A stretch of DNA of 64,000 bases from Amphibalanus amphitrite (taxonomy: Eukaryota; Arthropoda; Thecostraca; Balanomorpha; Balanidae). The notes below the pieces were generated by a model. The model did no database searches, was not told the origin of the DNA, and saw only the letters and a program-made list of their open reading frames with translations. How positions within the stretch are numbered: position 1 is the first letter of the stretch; each line of letters begins with the position of its first letter. This document shows positions 34,331-44,797 of this stretch, piece after piece. The stretch lies in the NCBI RefSeq assembly GCF_019059575.1, contig NW_024882025.1:248001-312000 (forward strand). The letters run 5' to 3'. A program made the position numbers and the translations under genes.

Positions 34331-35890
34331 GTGCGCACCAGGGTTGTATACGACTCAATCAATAGCAATCAATTCAATCACGACAAATTTGGGAAACCAA
34401 TCAAATCAATCAAGTCAGAGCAGTTTTCGGGAATTGATTCAATCAACTCAAACGCGACAATAAAAGGAATCAATCAACTCAATCAAACGACTCAAACCAA
34501 CACATACATTAGGTTTTTGCCCCACCAACTTGGAAAAGTGTCCATAGCAGTCTGGTGTACCTACTTACCTACCTTCCTACCTACCCACAGAAGAAACATA
34601 AAAATATTGTCATTTAAAATTATAAATTGCCATGCCATTCAAAGTTTACATGTAATAAGGATGGATACCTAGTGATGGACAGGTGGATCATGATATTGAG
34701 GTTCAATGGGTAGAATTGGAGCAGAAGTTTCATTTAATGGGTGCAAAATAACCCAGTAGTTGACTCGCCCCTTAACCCAAATCACCACCTTTCACCTAAA
34801 GGTTGTCAATTTAATTTTGGCCATATTCCAACTCCATTTACACTAAATATCAGATATTCCGGTTGAAAGTTGGCTGCTCGGATTTTGGCAGTGTTCGTGA
34901 TTTGGGCAATTTACCCTACGCCACGTCTATTTTAATGGATAATATGCATCAATAACATATTAACCATAGGGAAATAGAAATAAATATCTTACCTGCATGT
35001 GACGGTTTCAGTTAGACAGAGACTGACGGGCAGCCTGAAAAATTTTTCCACACAATGTGCATTTGAGACATGGGATGTTGTCAGATTGGGAAGGAAGAGA
35101 TTTGAAGTATTTAGCGGTCCACGACTCTGGACGTGGCATGTCAATGTTAGGTACCTATGTGAAGAATTCAAAACATTTAATTGCAATACAATTTGAAACT
35201 GTTAGGACGGGGGGATAAGGATGAGGATTAAAAATATATTTAAAAGGAAATGGAGAGGACAGGGACTCTGGAACCACAGGATAAGATAAGGACAAAGGAA
35301 GTAGGAACAAAGAAAATTAAAACGCGAAAACGGCACGGTGCGACTGTGGGACGCCGGTGAAAACAGGGCGCCGGAGGGCATATTAGTCACGTGACATTTG
35401 GAACTTCTCCCCCTTTGTGGGGCTTCTACATCCCAAACGTCACGTGTAAATTTCACGAACCTTGATCAAATCGCCCCAGGCGCCCTGTTTTCACCGTCGT
35501 CCCGACTGTGAATAAAAGAAAACGTTTTGTCAATAAGTATGCTAAGCCTTTATAAATCCTTATTCTATGTGCTTTGATTTTTTGTAAGATGACGTCATTG
35601 ATTATTATGTACTATGGTAGATCATCATAAAATAAATCGGTTGTACAACACCAATTTCGTTTTAATTATTATTTCATTTGAAATAAAACCACTTAATAAT
35701 ATTCGGTAAAATATTTTAAGGAAAATGAAATATATTAAATATGTTATGCTTAGGCTCTCAGGAGAAAAGGATCAACAAACGTTCTGTTGCAATTTAAACA
35801 ATGCAGCAAATTAGCTATTAATTGGTATACGTAAACGTAATTAGCGAGACGAAAACGGCGCTTTTGTTTCAGTTATTTTTGTAGGGGTTT

Positions 35891-36260
<370 letters not shown>

Positions 36261-36501
36261 AGTGGGTTGTTTCTGAGGAGATGTGGAGATGTGAATTATT
36301 AATTAATCACACTTTATTAGTATATAGGGCCTTACACTTTATCATCTGGATTTAAAAAAAAAGACGTTTCCTGCTGAGTGCAGAAAGGTAGGTAGGTGCA
36401 TCGCCAGGTTCTATCACCAGGATTGGAGCAGTTATGAGTTATTGCAGTTGAAATTCAAAGTTGGCTGTTCATGTTTAGGCCCTGTTCTTTATTTGGCCAA
36501 T

Positions 36502-37544
36502 TTAGGGCTGATAATCCCGGGATCGGGATCCCGGGATCCCGGGATTGTATTAATCCCGAATCCCGGGATTAGAAGCATCGGGATTTCGGGATCCCGATAT
36601 TTTCCGTACAGAAACATCGTTCATAAAGTGTAGCTGATAGTAGGTATGTAAAAAAAGGTAAGTGAGTAACAACGCATTACAGTGCAGTTTTATGTCCAAA
36701 GATCTTACTTACGCCGTGCAAAGTCGTTATGCACAAGTATTGGTTACATATATACCTAATTGACATTGTTTCACACCGCCTTCACAATGTGGCGAGAGAC
36801 GAGCTCTCTCTCGGCTCATCTCTCGCTCCCCGCGACGTCCCTCGCGTACTCGGTTTAACAGATCATTTTGCACGATGACATACTATGCCGACTATCGAAT
36901 TCGAGTCCATCGAGTGGGAGGAGGTCGGCCGTCTTCTCTGTGTGACTGTGGGAGCACGTCTGGTGGCTCAGTTACTGTCAGTGCCCCGTGGCTGGACGAT
37001 CCATGAGGCTGGCCGGGCGCCCTGGACATGGTTACCGTTAGTGAATAACAAGATATCTTGCGCTCGCTCCGCGTCGCTTTGGCCATAAAAAGATTAAGGA
37101 GAAAATTTGGGATCGAATGGTGTCTTTCCGGTGACGATCGGACGTCTAGAAGCTTCGTTACTGGCGAAAAACTTGCTGAACTTGCAAAAGTACTTGGTAC
37201 TTGCTTGGTACTTGCCAAAGTACTTGGTACTTGCTTGGTATTTGCATAAGTACTCGGTATTTGCCAAAGTACTTGGTACTTGCTTGGTATTTGCATAAGA
37301 AGAAATACAATGATCAATGTCATTCATGCTCTTATATTTGTTCGGGGTGAAGGTGTATGCCTGGTATTGTGTTTATGATGGTAAGGATGCGCCATATACA
37401 TACGATATTGCAAGAAAATTCTGCTTTATAGACAGGTTAAAATAAAAACTGCTCAATCCCGGGATCCCGGGATATCCCGGGATTGCATTTCTAAAATCCC
37501 GGGATCCCGGGATTGCCAAAAAGTCCCGGGATTATCAGCCCTAA
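36502..37544. mobile_element. nested hAT-like element with ATCCCGGGAT subterminal repeats
   Basis: It starts TTAGGGCTGATAATCCCGGG (36502) and ends with the exact inverse, CCCGGGATTATCAGCCCTAA (37544). Next to both ends the palindromic phrase ATCCCGGGAT recurs several times (36515-36600 and 37456-37540). The flanks tggccaat and tggccatc share six of eight bases, consistent with an aged 8-bp target duplication. The interior includes a minisatellite (37185-37303). No transposase is seen. Confidence 0.7.
37185..37303. repeat. minisatellite, unit about aagtacttggtacttgc
   Basis: About six imperfect copies of 'aagtacttggtacttgc(ttggtatttgca)'. The repeat is close to palindromic (agtact, ggtacc-like) and gives similar frames on both strands. 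Confidence 0.8.
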
Positions 37545-37954
37545 TGGCCATCTACCCCATATTGCAGTTGTGATGACAATTGACAAGCAGTTTTCAGTGT
37601 AGTTTTGTGATCTTTGATGTCATCAGTTGGTGTCATTATTTTTCATCAACTAAAACGTATTTGAACTTTCCATTCAATCGACTCAATCATACGAGTCACT
37701 CTAATTTTCGGGAATCAAATCAGTCAACCAGTCGCTAAAGTCAAACGAGTCAGTCAACCAGTCATCTCGAAAAGTCAATCGACTCAATCCAATCAACTCA
37801 AAATACGCGTTGAAACAAATCAATCAATTCAATCGAATTGATTGGTATACAACCCTGGTGCGCACATAGCCGCGCACGGCCGGTCCCCTCACTGACTTCG
37901 CCTGGCTACGGCCTACCACCAACCGCAACCATACCTGTCAGGAGGCCCATAAAT

Positions 37955-38056
37955 GTCAAGCGCCCGTCGCGCTTCGAACCCGGACTGTTATAACCGGGAA
38001 CGCGTGCTCTCACCACGCGGAGTCCAACGCTCCACCAACTGAGCTACGGGACCGGC
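37955..38056 (-). repeat. tRNA-like sequence, probable SINE head or tRNA pseudogene
   Basis: On the minus strand, an A-box region TAGCTCAGTTGGTGGAGC (38046-38029) forms a D-arm-like GCTC/GAGC stem. A B-box GGTTCGAAG lies at 37980-37972, and GTCCCGT can partly pair with ACGGG as an acceptor stem. The anticodon region is too long and contains a perfect CGCGTG/CACGCG hairpin, and the T stem is not paired. A functional tRNA is therefore unlikely; a tRNA-derived SINE or pseudogene fits better. Confidence 0.5.
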
Positions 38057-41000
38057 AAAATGCACCCAAAATGCACCCAAAAGATCACATTGAAAGCAAT
38101 AACGGTCTGTGAACGGCAAGTGAGTTTACTAACAGGCGAAGTTCATATTACCGCTATGGTCATCGCAAAAGACAAAAAACTTTGTTGGTGAGTTTGCTCT
38201 CCTAATGTCCGTTTCATTAGATCTCCGTTAGCGGTTAAATCACCATCAATGTCTGCGTATCGCTTTAGCGTCAACAGCGAATCGACATTCCATCGTTAGT
38301 TTGATAGGTACTATCAGCTATGTCATAGCTGCATTGCCTTGTCCGGTTGTGTTGCCCGCATTGCTGCACTGCGAATGAGGGTATCGTCTCCGTTTAACTG
38401 CTGTGACATCATTATATTGTCCCTCTCCGCAGTGTCATCACTGGTGTATCACTGCTGTTATCAGATGCCCGTGCAGGAGGACTGATCAGGCTGCTTAGTA
38501 TTCAACTCTGACTTCATAACATCCCCACTAACCCCCCCCCCCCCTCCCATGCCGCCGCCAGGTGCTACACACTACACAGCTTGATGTGCAAGTTTTTGTT
38601 TTTTGTTTTGTTGGGTTAGGCCCTTTCGGTCTGACAAGACCATTGCAGAGCCGGAAGGATGATAGGAATTAGGGGGAGACATTGGTCTGGGCAGACGGGA
38701 GCAAGGGAAGTAGTGTGATGTGCAAGGGAAGAGGCTATGCTATATGGGTGGCTTGCTGTCTGCTGCGACAAATTTGAGCCAGCAAATTCCCATCAACGGA
38801 TAATTGACAGAGCGCAGCACGAATTTTGAGTGATGCATTTTCCTACGGTTAACAATGCTTTGTTTATTTTCGTCGCATATCGAAATGGCGTCGCCAGGGA
38901 TCATCGGAGGATAAATTCAATTATTCCCCTACAAAAGCCGAAAATTAGTTGCATATAAACACACTGAACAACTCAACTTAGTAATTACCTAATAACATAC
39001 CTAAATTGTTTGCCTTTAAATCATGTCGTATTCCTGTCAATTTAACTGCACCGTTAGTGAAGTAAGGCCTTGTAGAGGGTGGCAGAACCCGACTTATACA
39101 GGGTGATTAGCAGAAAATATGATCCTCACTCAAAAAACTATTCATTAAAAACACAAGTGCTATTCTTTAGAACATGCTCGTAAGGCGAAGACTATTGTAT
39201 TCGTAATGACTGTACTTTTGAGCCATCGATGACGTCAAGGTCAATTAACGCATAGAAAATCGACGGAAATCCAGTTCACTGGGCACATTCACAAATTTAT
39301 CGCAATATCACTAATCAGAGCATACAATGATTGGAGCTTTGTTTTATCGGAAAATGCTTCATCTTGTTTTAAAATGGTAAGATACAGCCACTAAATGGTC
39401 AGCTAAATGAATCATCGAACATAATCAATCATGGGACCATCTGCGTGGTGCAATATCATTTGACAGAGATAATTGGCTAAGGATAATTGGATTTCAAGAG
39501 CACCTGGAATTAAACGGAATTAATTAATTGATGGAATAATGCTGTGGATGGTTAATTTGGATCGATTTTCTATAGGTAATTGTAGGTGAGCCGCGTGATT
39601 TTGGAATCCTGATTTTCTCCAGATAACTTAAAAAATCCGTACTCATTAAAAACGTTTTCTTAACCACGTAACTACTCATCGCATGAAATGCCGCCTGCCA
39701 CCGCTGACCTACCGCTCCTCTGCAATGCAGAGGAGCGGCTTGGACGGCTTCTACCTAGCCTGTCACCTATCGACAGGAAAGAGAACCAAAGCTTTCTGGT
39801 ACTGCCTCTGCCAGTAGGCCCAGCTCCCTGTTTAGCGTCTCGCTCACTTCGTCCTCCGATTGTAAATGGGTTGGCAATTGGCGATCGCGTGTAGCATTTA
39901 ATATGTTTGGCAGGATGAAAGACTGTCAAGCTAGTTGGCGTCATGTATCATGCCTTTTTAACAGATGAGGCTAAAATGCCTTTTCTACATTGCCTTTGCG
40001 ACTAAGCGCATTGAAATGGAATAAGCCCCCAAACAATGTGCACCTTGCGTTCCACCGTTCATTACTGAGCGTGCTCCTAAGGAAGACCTTTGCACCACGC
40101 TGGCCACTAGGCAACCCTTCATCATACCTGCAATGCTTCTACATAGAAATGAATACCAATTATCTCATATGCGAACTGCCAAAAAATAGAATTATAAGTC
40201 GAACCTTCACCCGAAGAATAAACATAGAGATTTCAATGAGTTCCAATAAAACGAATCATACGTGTAAAGTATTGGAAGCCGTTGGATCGCGTCAGTGATA
40301 AAATGAAACTCAACTGATTAAAATGCTGCTCTGGAGATAAGCGTGGACGCCTCACTCCTCAGACTAGCCCCCATCAGACCTGTCAGAATCCTGATGGGAT
40401 TTTGAATACATGGGTAACTCTGACGGACCTAGTAAATTAATTTTTATGACGTTGTATCTATTCTTCTTAGAGTAAATATGAAAATAAAATAATAATTAGG
40501 CACCCGTCCGTCTCCGATCCTCCCCCAGCTGCCCGCTACAGTAATAGTTCATTAGTCTCGGAGGTCGGGACGGGACTCCCCACCGGGCACCGACCTGTCC
40601 GGCGACCTGTCAGCACCGGGCGATATCCAATCAGCTCGGTAGGAACTGTTTGATAATGGACTAAACGGTACACGTTTAGCGTGTTATAGTTGGCATGGTC
40701 TTCGCTTTGTTTGCAACATCGTTTTATTTGTATTTAAGCTTCACATTTACGGCATAGGATCAGATACAACGCTGCCGATTGAAATTATTTACAGACATTT
40801 ACCTCTCAGCTTCGGAATACTCAGGGCCAAATAGGGGCTCCGCCAGAACATGATCTGTATTCCACAAGTGGAAACAAAATATTTTAATGTTAATTAAAAC
40901 ATGCTTTTAAAACACTTAACAATAATATAAACAAAACTAAAACAATGCAAACTATGCGGAATGTTTCGTTTACCGTAACGCAACATCAACCATCCAATGT

Positions 41001-41383
41001 TCGCCATGTGGCTCAACAGTCAACAATGCCCATATTATACGCTCAACGAATGGCCAAGAGTTATAAAAGATAAACATATGTTGGCTTGATTAATACACCA
41101 CAAACACATTAACGCTTCTTGATCAAGTGCAAAAAATAGGGCATGTGCACACACGCATACCTATGTACATATAAACATTGCTACACTAAAAATATCGATA
41201 TAAAAAGCGGAAATAAATAATGATGTAGGTATGTACCTGTCGTAAAACGTCAACATAGATCATTCTCCCGAGACTAAATAAAAACTCACAGACGCTAAGT
41301 TTCCACCAGGAAGGGACAACAATCTCAACATATCCACATCGCTCATGCTCCGTTTCTGAAATGCCCGAACGGTAACCTCTTGA
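38057..41383. other. no gene seen
   Basis: Mostly AT-rich. GC-richer patches at 38530-38570, 39690-39860 and 40500-40640 contain no convincing exon. Numerous 'taattaat'-type phrases around 39470-39560 could be homeodomain sites, but this is only compositional. Confidence 0.3.
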
Positions 41384-43592
41384 GGTTCGTCGGAAGGTCA
41401 TCTCAGGCTCAAAAGAAACGGTATATACCATTCGAAAGCTGACGGCGAGCTGAATCCAAAATGTATTTTCTATCAAAATCCATCGATGGCCTTTTTTGAA
41501 AATTGCGTTTTTGTAAAAACTTAATAATCTTTTATTCAACGGACTGTCCCGGACATTTTTGAAAACATAAACATGTATTTTTGAGTTCCAGTGAAAGCTG
41601 AACGTCAAAAGAACAACATTTAGCGAAGCAATATTTCCAAACATTAATATGCGTCTCCCACAGCCGACAATAAGGCGCAATCACACAGCTCAGTGTCACG
41701 ATGGACCAAATTCAGCCACACAGAAGCGTGGAATGACCCTTATCGACTCGCAGACCCGGCGCGCTCGGCCCGCCTGACCGGCCACGGAAAGAACGTTCGG
41801 CTCTTGTTCTACTAAACAAATGTCATATTTGTCACTTTAACTGTCCACATCGCTATTAAAGTTATTCAGGATACCTGTGAAGAAAATTCATTGTTCTGCT
41901 CAATTTACAACATGTTTTGATTTACATTTTTCTTATGCATGTTTTGTTCCATCCAGCTGCGATCAGTGCCCGGGCAGGGGAACTGAGCGGGGTTTCACTG
42001 TCAGAGGCTGTACTGGTGACAGCTGCTCGGCCGTGCGACCGGTCAAAGGTTACCCTGCCCCGCCGGGCGCTACCCCCACTCCACCCGAGCTGAGGCCGGT
42101 GCAACCTCTGACATTTCAGCGCGGCCAATTTTCCTTATATGGGCATGATACCAAGCTCAATTGAGCAAAGTAGACATGAACAAATGCAAATTAATGCATG
42201 ATGTGAAGATGACAGAACAATGAATTTTCTTCACAGGTATCCTGAATAACTTTAATAGCGATGTGGACAGCTAAACTGACAAATATGACATTTGTTTAGT
42301 AGAACGAGAGCCGAACGTTCTTTCCGTGGCCGGTCAGGCGGGCCGAGAGCGCCGGGTCTGCGAGTCGATAAGGGTCATTTCACGCTTCTGTGTGGCTGAC
42401 TTTGGTCCATCGTGGCACTGAGCTGTGTGATTGCGCCTTATTTTCGGCTGTGGGAGACGCATATTAACACGCGCAGTGGAAGGGGGGGGGCGGATTTCGC
42501 CCACCCCTCCTGTTTTTCGCCAATAACTCGCGCCGCAAGCATAATATCAATGTGAAATTTCGGCTACCTGTCCAGAATTGAATTGCGGATCTTCTCGTGC
42601 AAGAAGTAAGAAAATCGGTTCACAACTTTTCTGGTAGTAGCGGTGTAAAGTCAAACATCCTGCCGCCGCGGCGGCGCGGCGGCGCGGCGGCCGGCGCTAG
42701 CCGTTACGCGCCGCCTGAATAGTAGACTGTGCCGGGGCGGGACGGTTCCGTCTTTACATCGCGCTCCTTACCGCTGATTATATCAGATTCGCGTCAAATT
42801 CGGTGAGAAGACTGAGAAATGTACAGGCAATCATATGGTCAAAGAATTTTGAAAATCGCCCGGTAACAACTTGAGTTATGAGTGTGTAAACACAAAATTG
42901 TGATTGCCGCGTTTCCCGCGTCGGCCGATGCCGCCTCAGCCGGCGACATCTTACCCTTCGCAGGCTTCTAACTGCCATATTTATTGTTGGATTATCTAGA
43001 AATTCACCATACATACTCAAAAATGTTTGTTCTTTCGTATAGTGAAAGATTTAAAAAAATCGGCCGGTAACTTTTTGAGTTATCGGCGTGTAAACGCAAA
43101 AAAGTCGCTAATATGGCAGATTTGACCACATTTGACCTCATTTGACCTTGAAGATATTGACCTAGGGTCATGAAATTCACACACAACAGAGTTCCCCGTG
43201 GCCCCCACCTACCCTCCAAATTTCGTCTTTCTAGCTCCAGTGGGAGCTGAGATCTTAGGGGGGGGCGACATCCGCCCCCCCCCCTTCCACTGGGCGTAGT
43301 GCTCGCAACCCTTCCACTGCGCGTGTTAATGTTTCGAAATATTGCTTCGCTAAATATTGTTCTTTTGGCGTTCAGCTTTCACTGGAACTAAAAAAATACA
43401 TGTTAATGTTTTCAAGAATGTCCGGGACAGCCCGTTGAATAAAAGATTATTAAGTTTTTACAAAAACGCAATTTTCAAAAAAGGCCATCGATCGATTTTG
43501 ATAAAAATTACATTTTTGGATTCAGCTCACCGTCAGCTTTCGAATGGTATATATCGTTTCTTTTGAGCCTGAGATGACCTTCCGACGAACCG
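41384..43592. mobile_element. foldback element with long inverted arms
   Basis: The left arm runs from GGTTCGTCGGAAGGTCATCT (41384) to about 41905. Its reverse complement forms the right arm, from about 42213 to 43592, once the 862-bp net insertion of the TTAA element (42464-43329) is removed. The arms are about 520 bp and differ at scattered positions. The 300-bp centre is unique. No target duplication is evident at the outer ends, so the class is not assigned. Short frames in the two arms mirror one another and are not genes. Confidence 0.75.
42464..43329. mobile_element. TTAA-flanked non-autonomous element 5, with natural empty site
   Basis: Both ends carry TTAACACGCGCAGTGGAAG (42464) and its exact inverse (ending 43329), with TTAA at each border. 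Subterminal G-run/C-run hairpins follow (42480-42509 and 43258-43284). The interior has a GCGGC-rich block (42662-42700) and TTTGACCT clusters (43119-43160). It sits in the right arm of the foldback element. The left arm (around 41645) retains the uninterrupted sequence with a single TTAA, proving a TTAA duplication. Confidence 0.85.
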
Positions 43593-43667
43593 TGATGATT
43601 CTGCAGGCCGACAGAAAAACAACAGTGAACTGCTTGTTGTACAATTATGACGTCATACCAAATATCC

Positions 43668-43827
43668 CGTGGCTATGGTCCAGCAGGTGTGACGTCACAT
43701 TGTGGATAGCGACTGTGGCAGAGGTTTTCTGATGATCCTTGTAGAGCTGAACAGAGCCGTCCAAACGATAGTTCCGCATGGCCCGAGCGACTGAGGAGCC
43801 ACGAAACTGGCAAGCTGCGGGAGATAC
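43668..43827 (-). CDS. exon-like segment, minus strand, unknown product
   Basis: A good acceptor (tgtatctcccgcag) precedes a segment open in the frame CQFRGSSVARAMRNYRLDG, continuing about 51 codons to a GTATGA donor. Two other frames are also open for 40-60 codons, so the choice is by eye only. It abuts the foldback element. Phases do not join simply to the upstream segments at 44008-44133 or 44172-44307. Confidence 0.2.
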
Positions 43828-44007
43828 AGCATAAACGAGTTACTGCATGTAGCATTTTGAGCTACAATCAACATGAACAATATCTGATAAACAACATCAA
43901 ACAATAAATGCAGGTATTGTTAGCTGGCAGCCACCTAGTTAGATAAGACTGAAGAAATAATGCAACGACGATGGGACAAGCAGGCTAAGCCGACAATTCT
44001 CAGCACG

Positions 44008-44133
44008 TTAGCTGTCTTTTATCTTCCAGCTTTTAGTAAGGTACTGCACTGCCTCATCGCCGTCGAGCATAAGGGTTGTGACCTCACTGCTCAGGATTCT
44101 CTCAACCGACCTACCTGAGTCCTGACCATCCGT
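44008..44133 (-). CDS. exon-like segment ending in a stop, minus strand
   Basis: After the acceptor ggttatttcag a frame runs 41 codons to TAA. It begins TDGQDSGRSVERILSSEV and ends TKSWKIKDS, resembling a terminal exon. It enters at phase 0, whereas the upstream candidate 44172-44307 leaves at phase 2, so the two cannot be joined as drawn. Product unknown. Confidence 0.2.
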   Translation of the reverse strand, partial: TDGQDSGRSVERILSSEVTTLMLDGDEAVQYLTKSWKIKDS

Positions 44134-44171
44134 CTGAAATAACCTTTAACCTCAGGGCCACCTCTACTGAC

Positions 44172-44307
44172 CTTGCCAGCCGTGTAACGGTCAGCCGAGT
44201 CGGTCCAAAGCCCGCCGCCTGCCGGTTGATGTCACACAGCTGGTACGGCACACAGGGCAGGTCAGCTCGATCCAGTGACCCTGGGAGGGTGCCAGGATAA
44301 TCCCATC
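44172..44307 (-). CDS. candidate internal exon, minus strand, unknown product
   Basis: This 136-bp segment lies between the acceptor ttacttttctcag and the donor AAG|GTCAGT. Only one frame is open: WDYPGTLPGSLDRADLPCVP continuing to LTVTRLA, with two cysteines and a PGxLPG motif. It enters at phase 1 and leaves at phase 2. Balanced composition and clean splice sites make it the best of the minus-strand segments here. I do not recognise a family with confidence. Confidence 0.35.
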
Positions 44308-44524
44308 CTGAGAAAAGTAATGATATAAGAAGACGGGCCTACTGAAATTGCTCTCCAAAGCTCAGCTGAAGAATGTTAAAATTCCATCCAACTTTTTGAC
44401 AAACCACTCGATAATTTTGATAAAGGTCACAACTGCAAAATGATATCTTATTTACTAGTCACAGTCACTCTATCACAGCTAAGCGTTGGCGGTCACAATT
44501 ATAATGGCGTTCTTTCCCAAGCAG

Positions 44525-44668
44525 AGCGTTTACACAGTCCAGATGTTTGACACCTTCACGCCCGCGGGAAATGGATTGCGGGGAATTAAACCGAACGGAG
44601 ACACGAATATAATCGACCATATGCCACCGGGCGCGGATGGGTATGCCGCACTGCTGAAAGAACTATCG
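44525..44668 (+). CDS. weak exon-like segment, plus strand
   Basis: Following ttctttcccaagcag, a frame reads SVYTVQMFDTFTPAGNGLRG onward for 48 codons to a GTACGG donor. Composition is protein-like, but the donor is mediocre and no neighbouring plus-strand exon was found. It could be a fragment interrupted by the transposon that begins at 44798, or chance. Confidence 0.2.
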
Positions 44669-44797
44669 GTACGGCTCGGCTCGTTCTGGCCCATCCCTGC
44701 CATTTCCGTCCGTATCGTCCCACTCCTGCAGCCCGGGTCCGATCGGTCAGTTTCGACACACCCTCCGCCAGGTTGACGGCTCATTCGGACTGGACAG

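Noticed and set aside
37955-38056. Functional tRNA gene
   Set aside because: Acceptor and T stems are poorly paired and the anticodon region is not foldable as a standard arm, so it was kept only as tRNA-like.
41186-41680. A 164-codon minus-strand frame with a partner at 43357-43566
   Set aside because: Again mirror copies in foldback arms; no recognisable domain.
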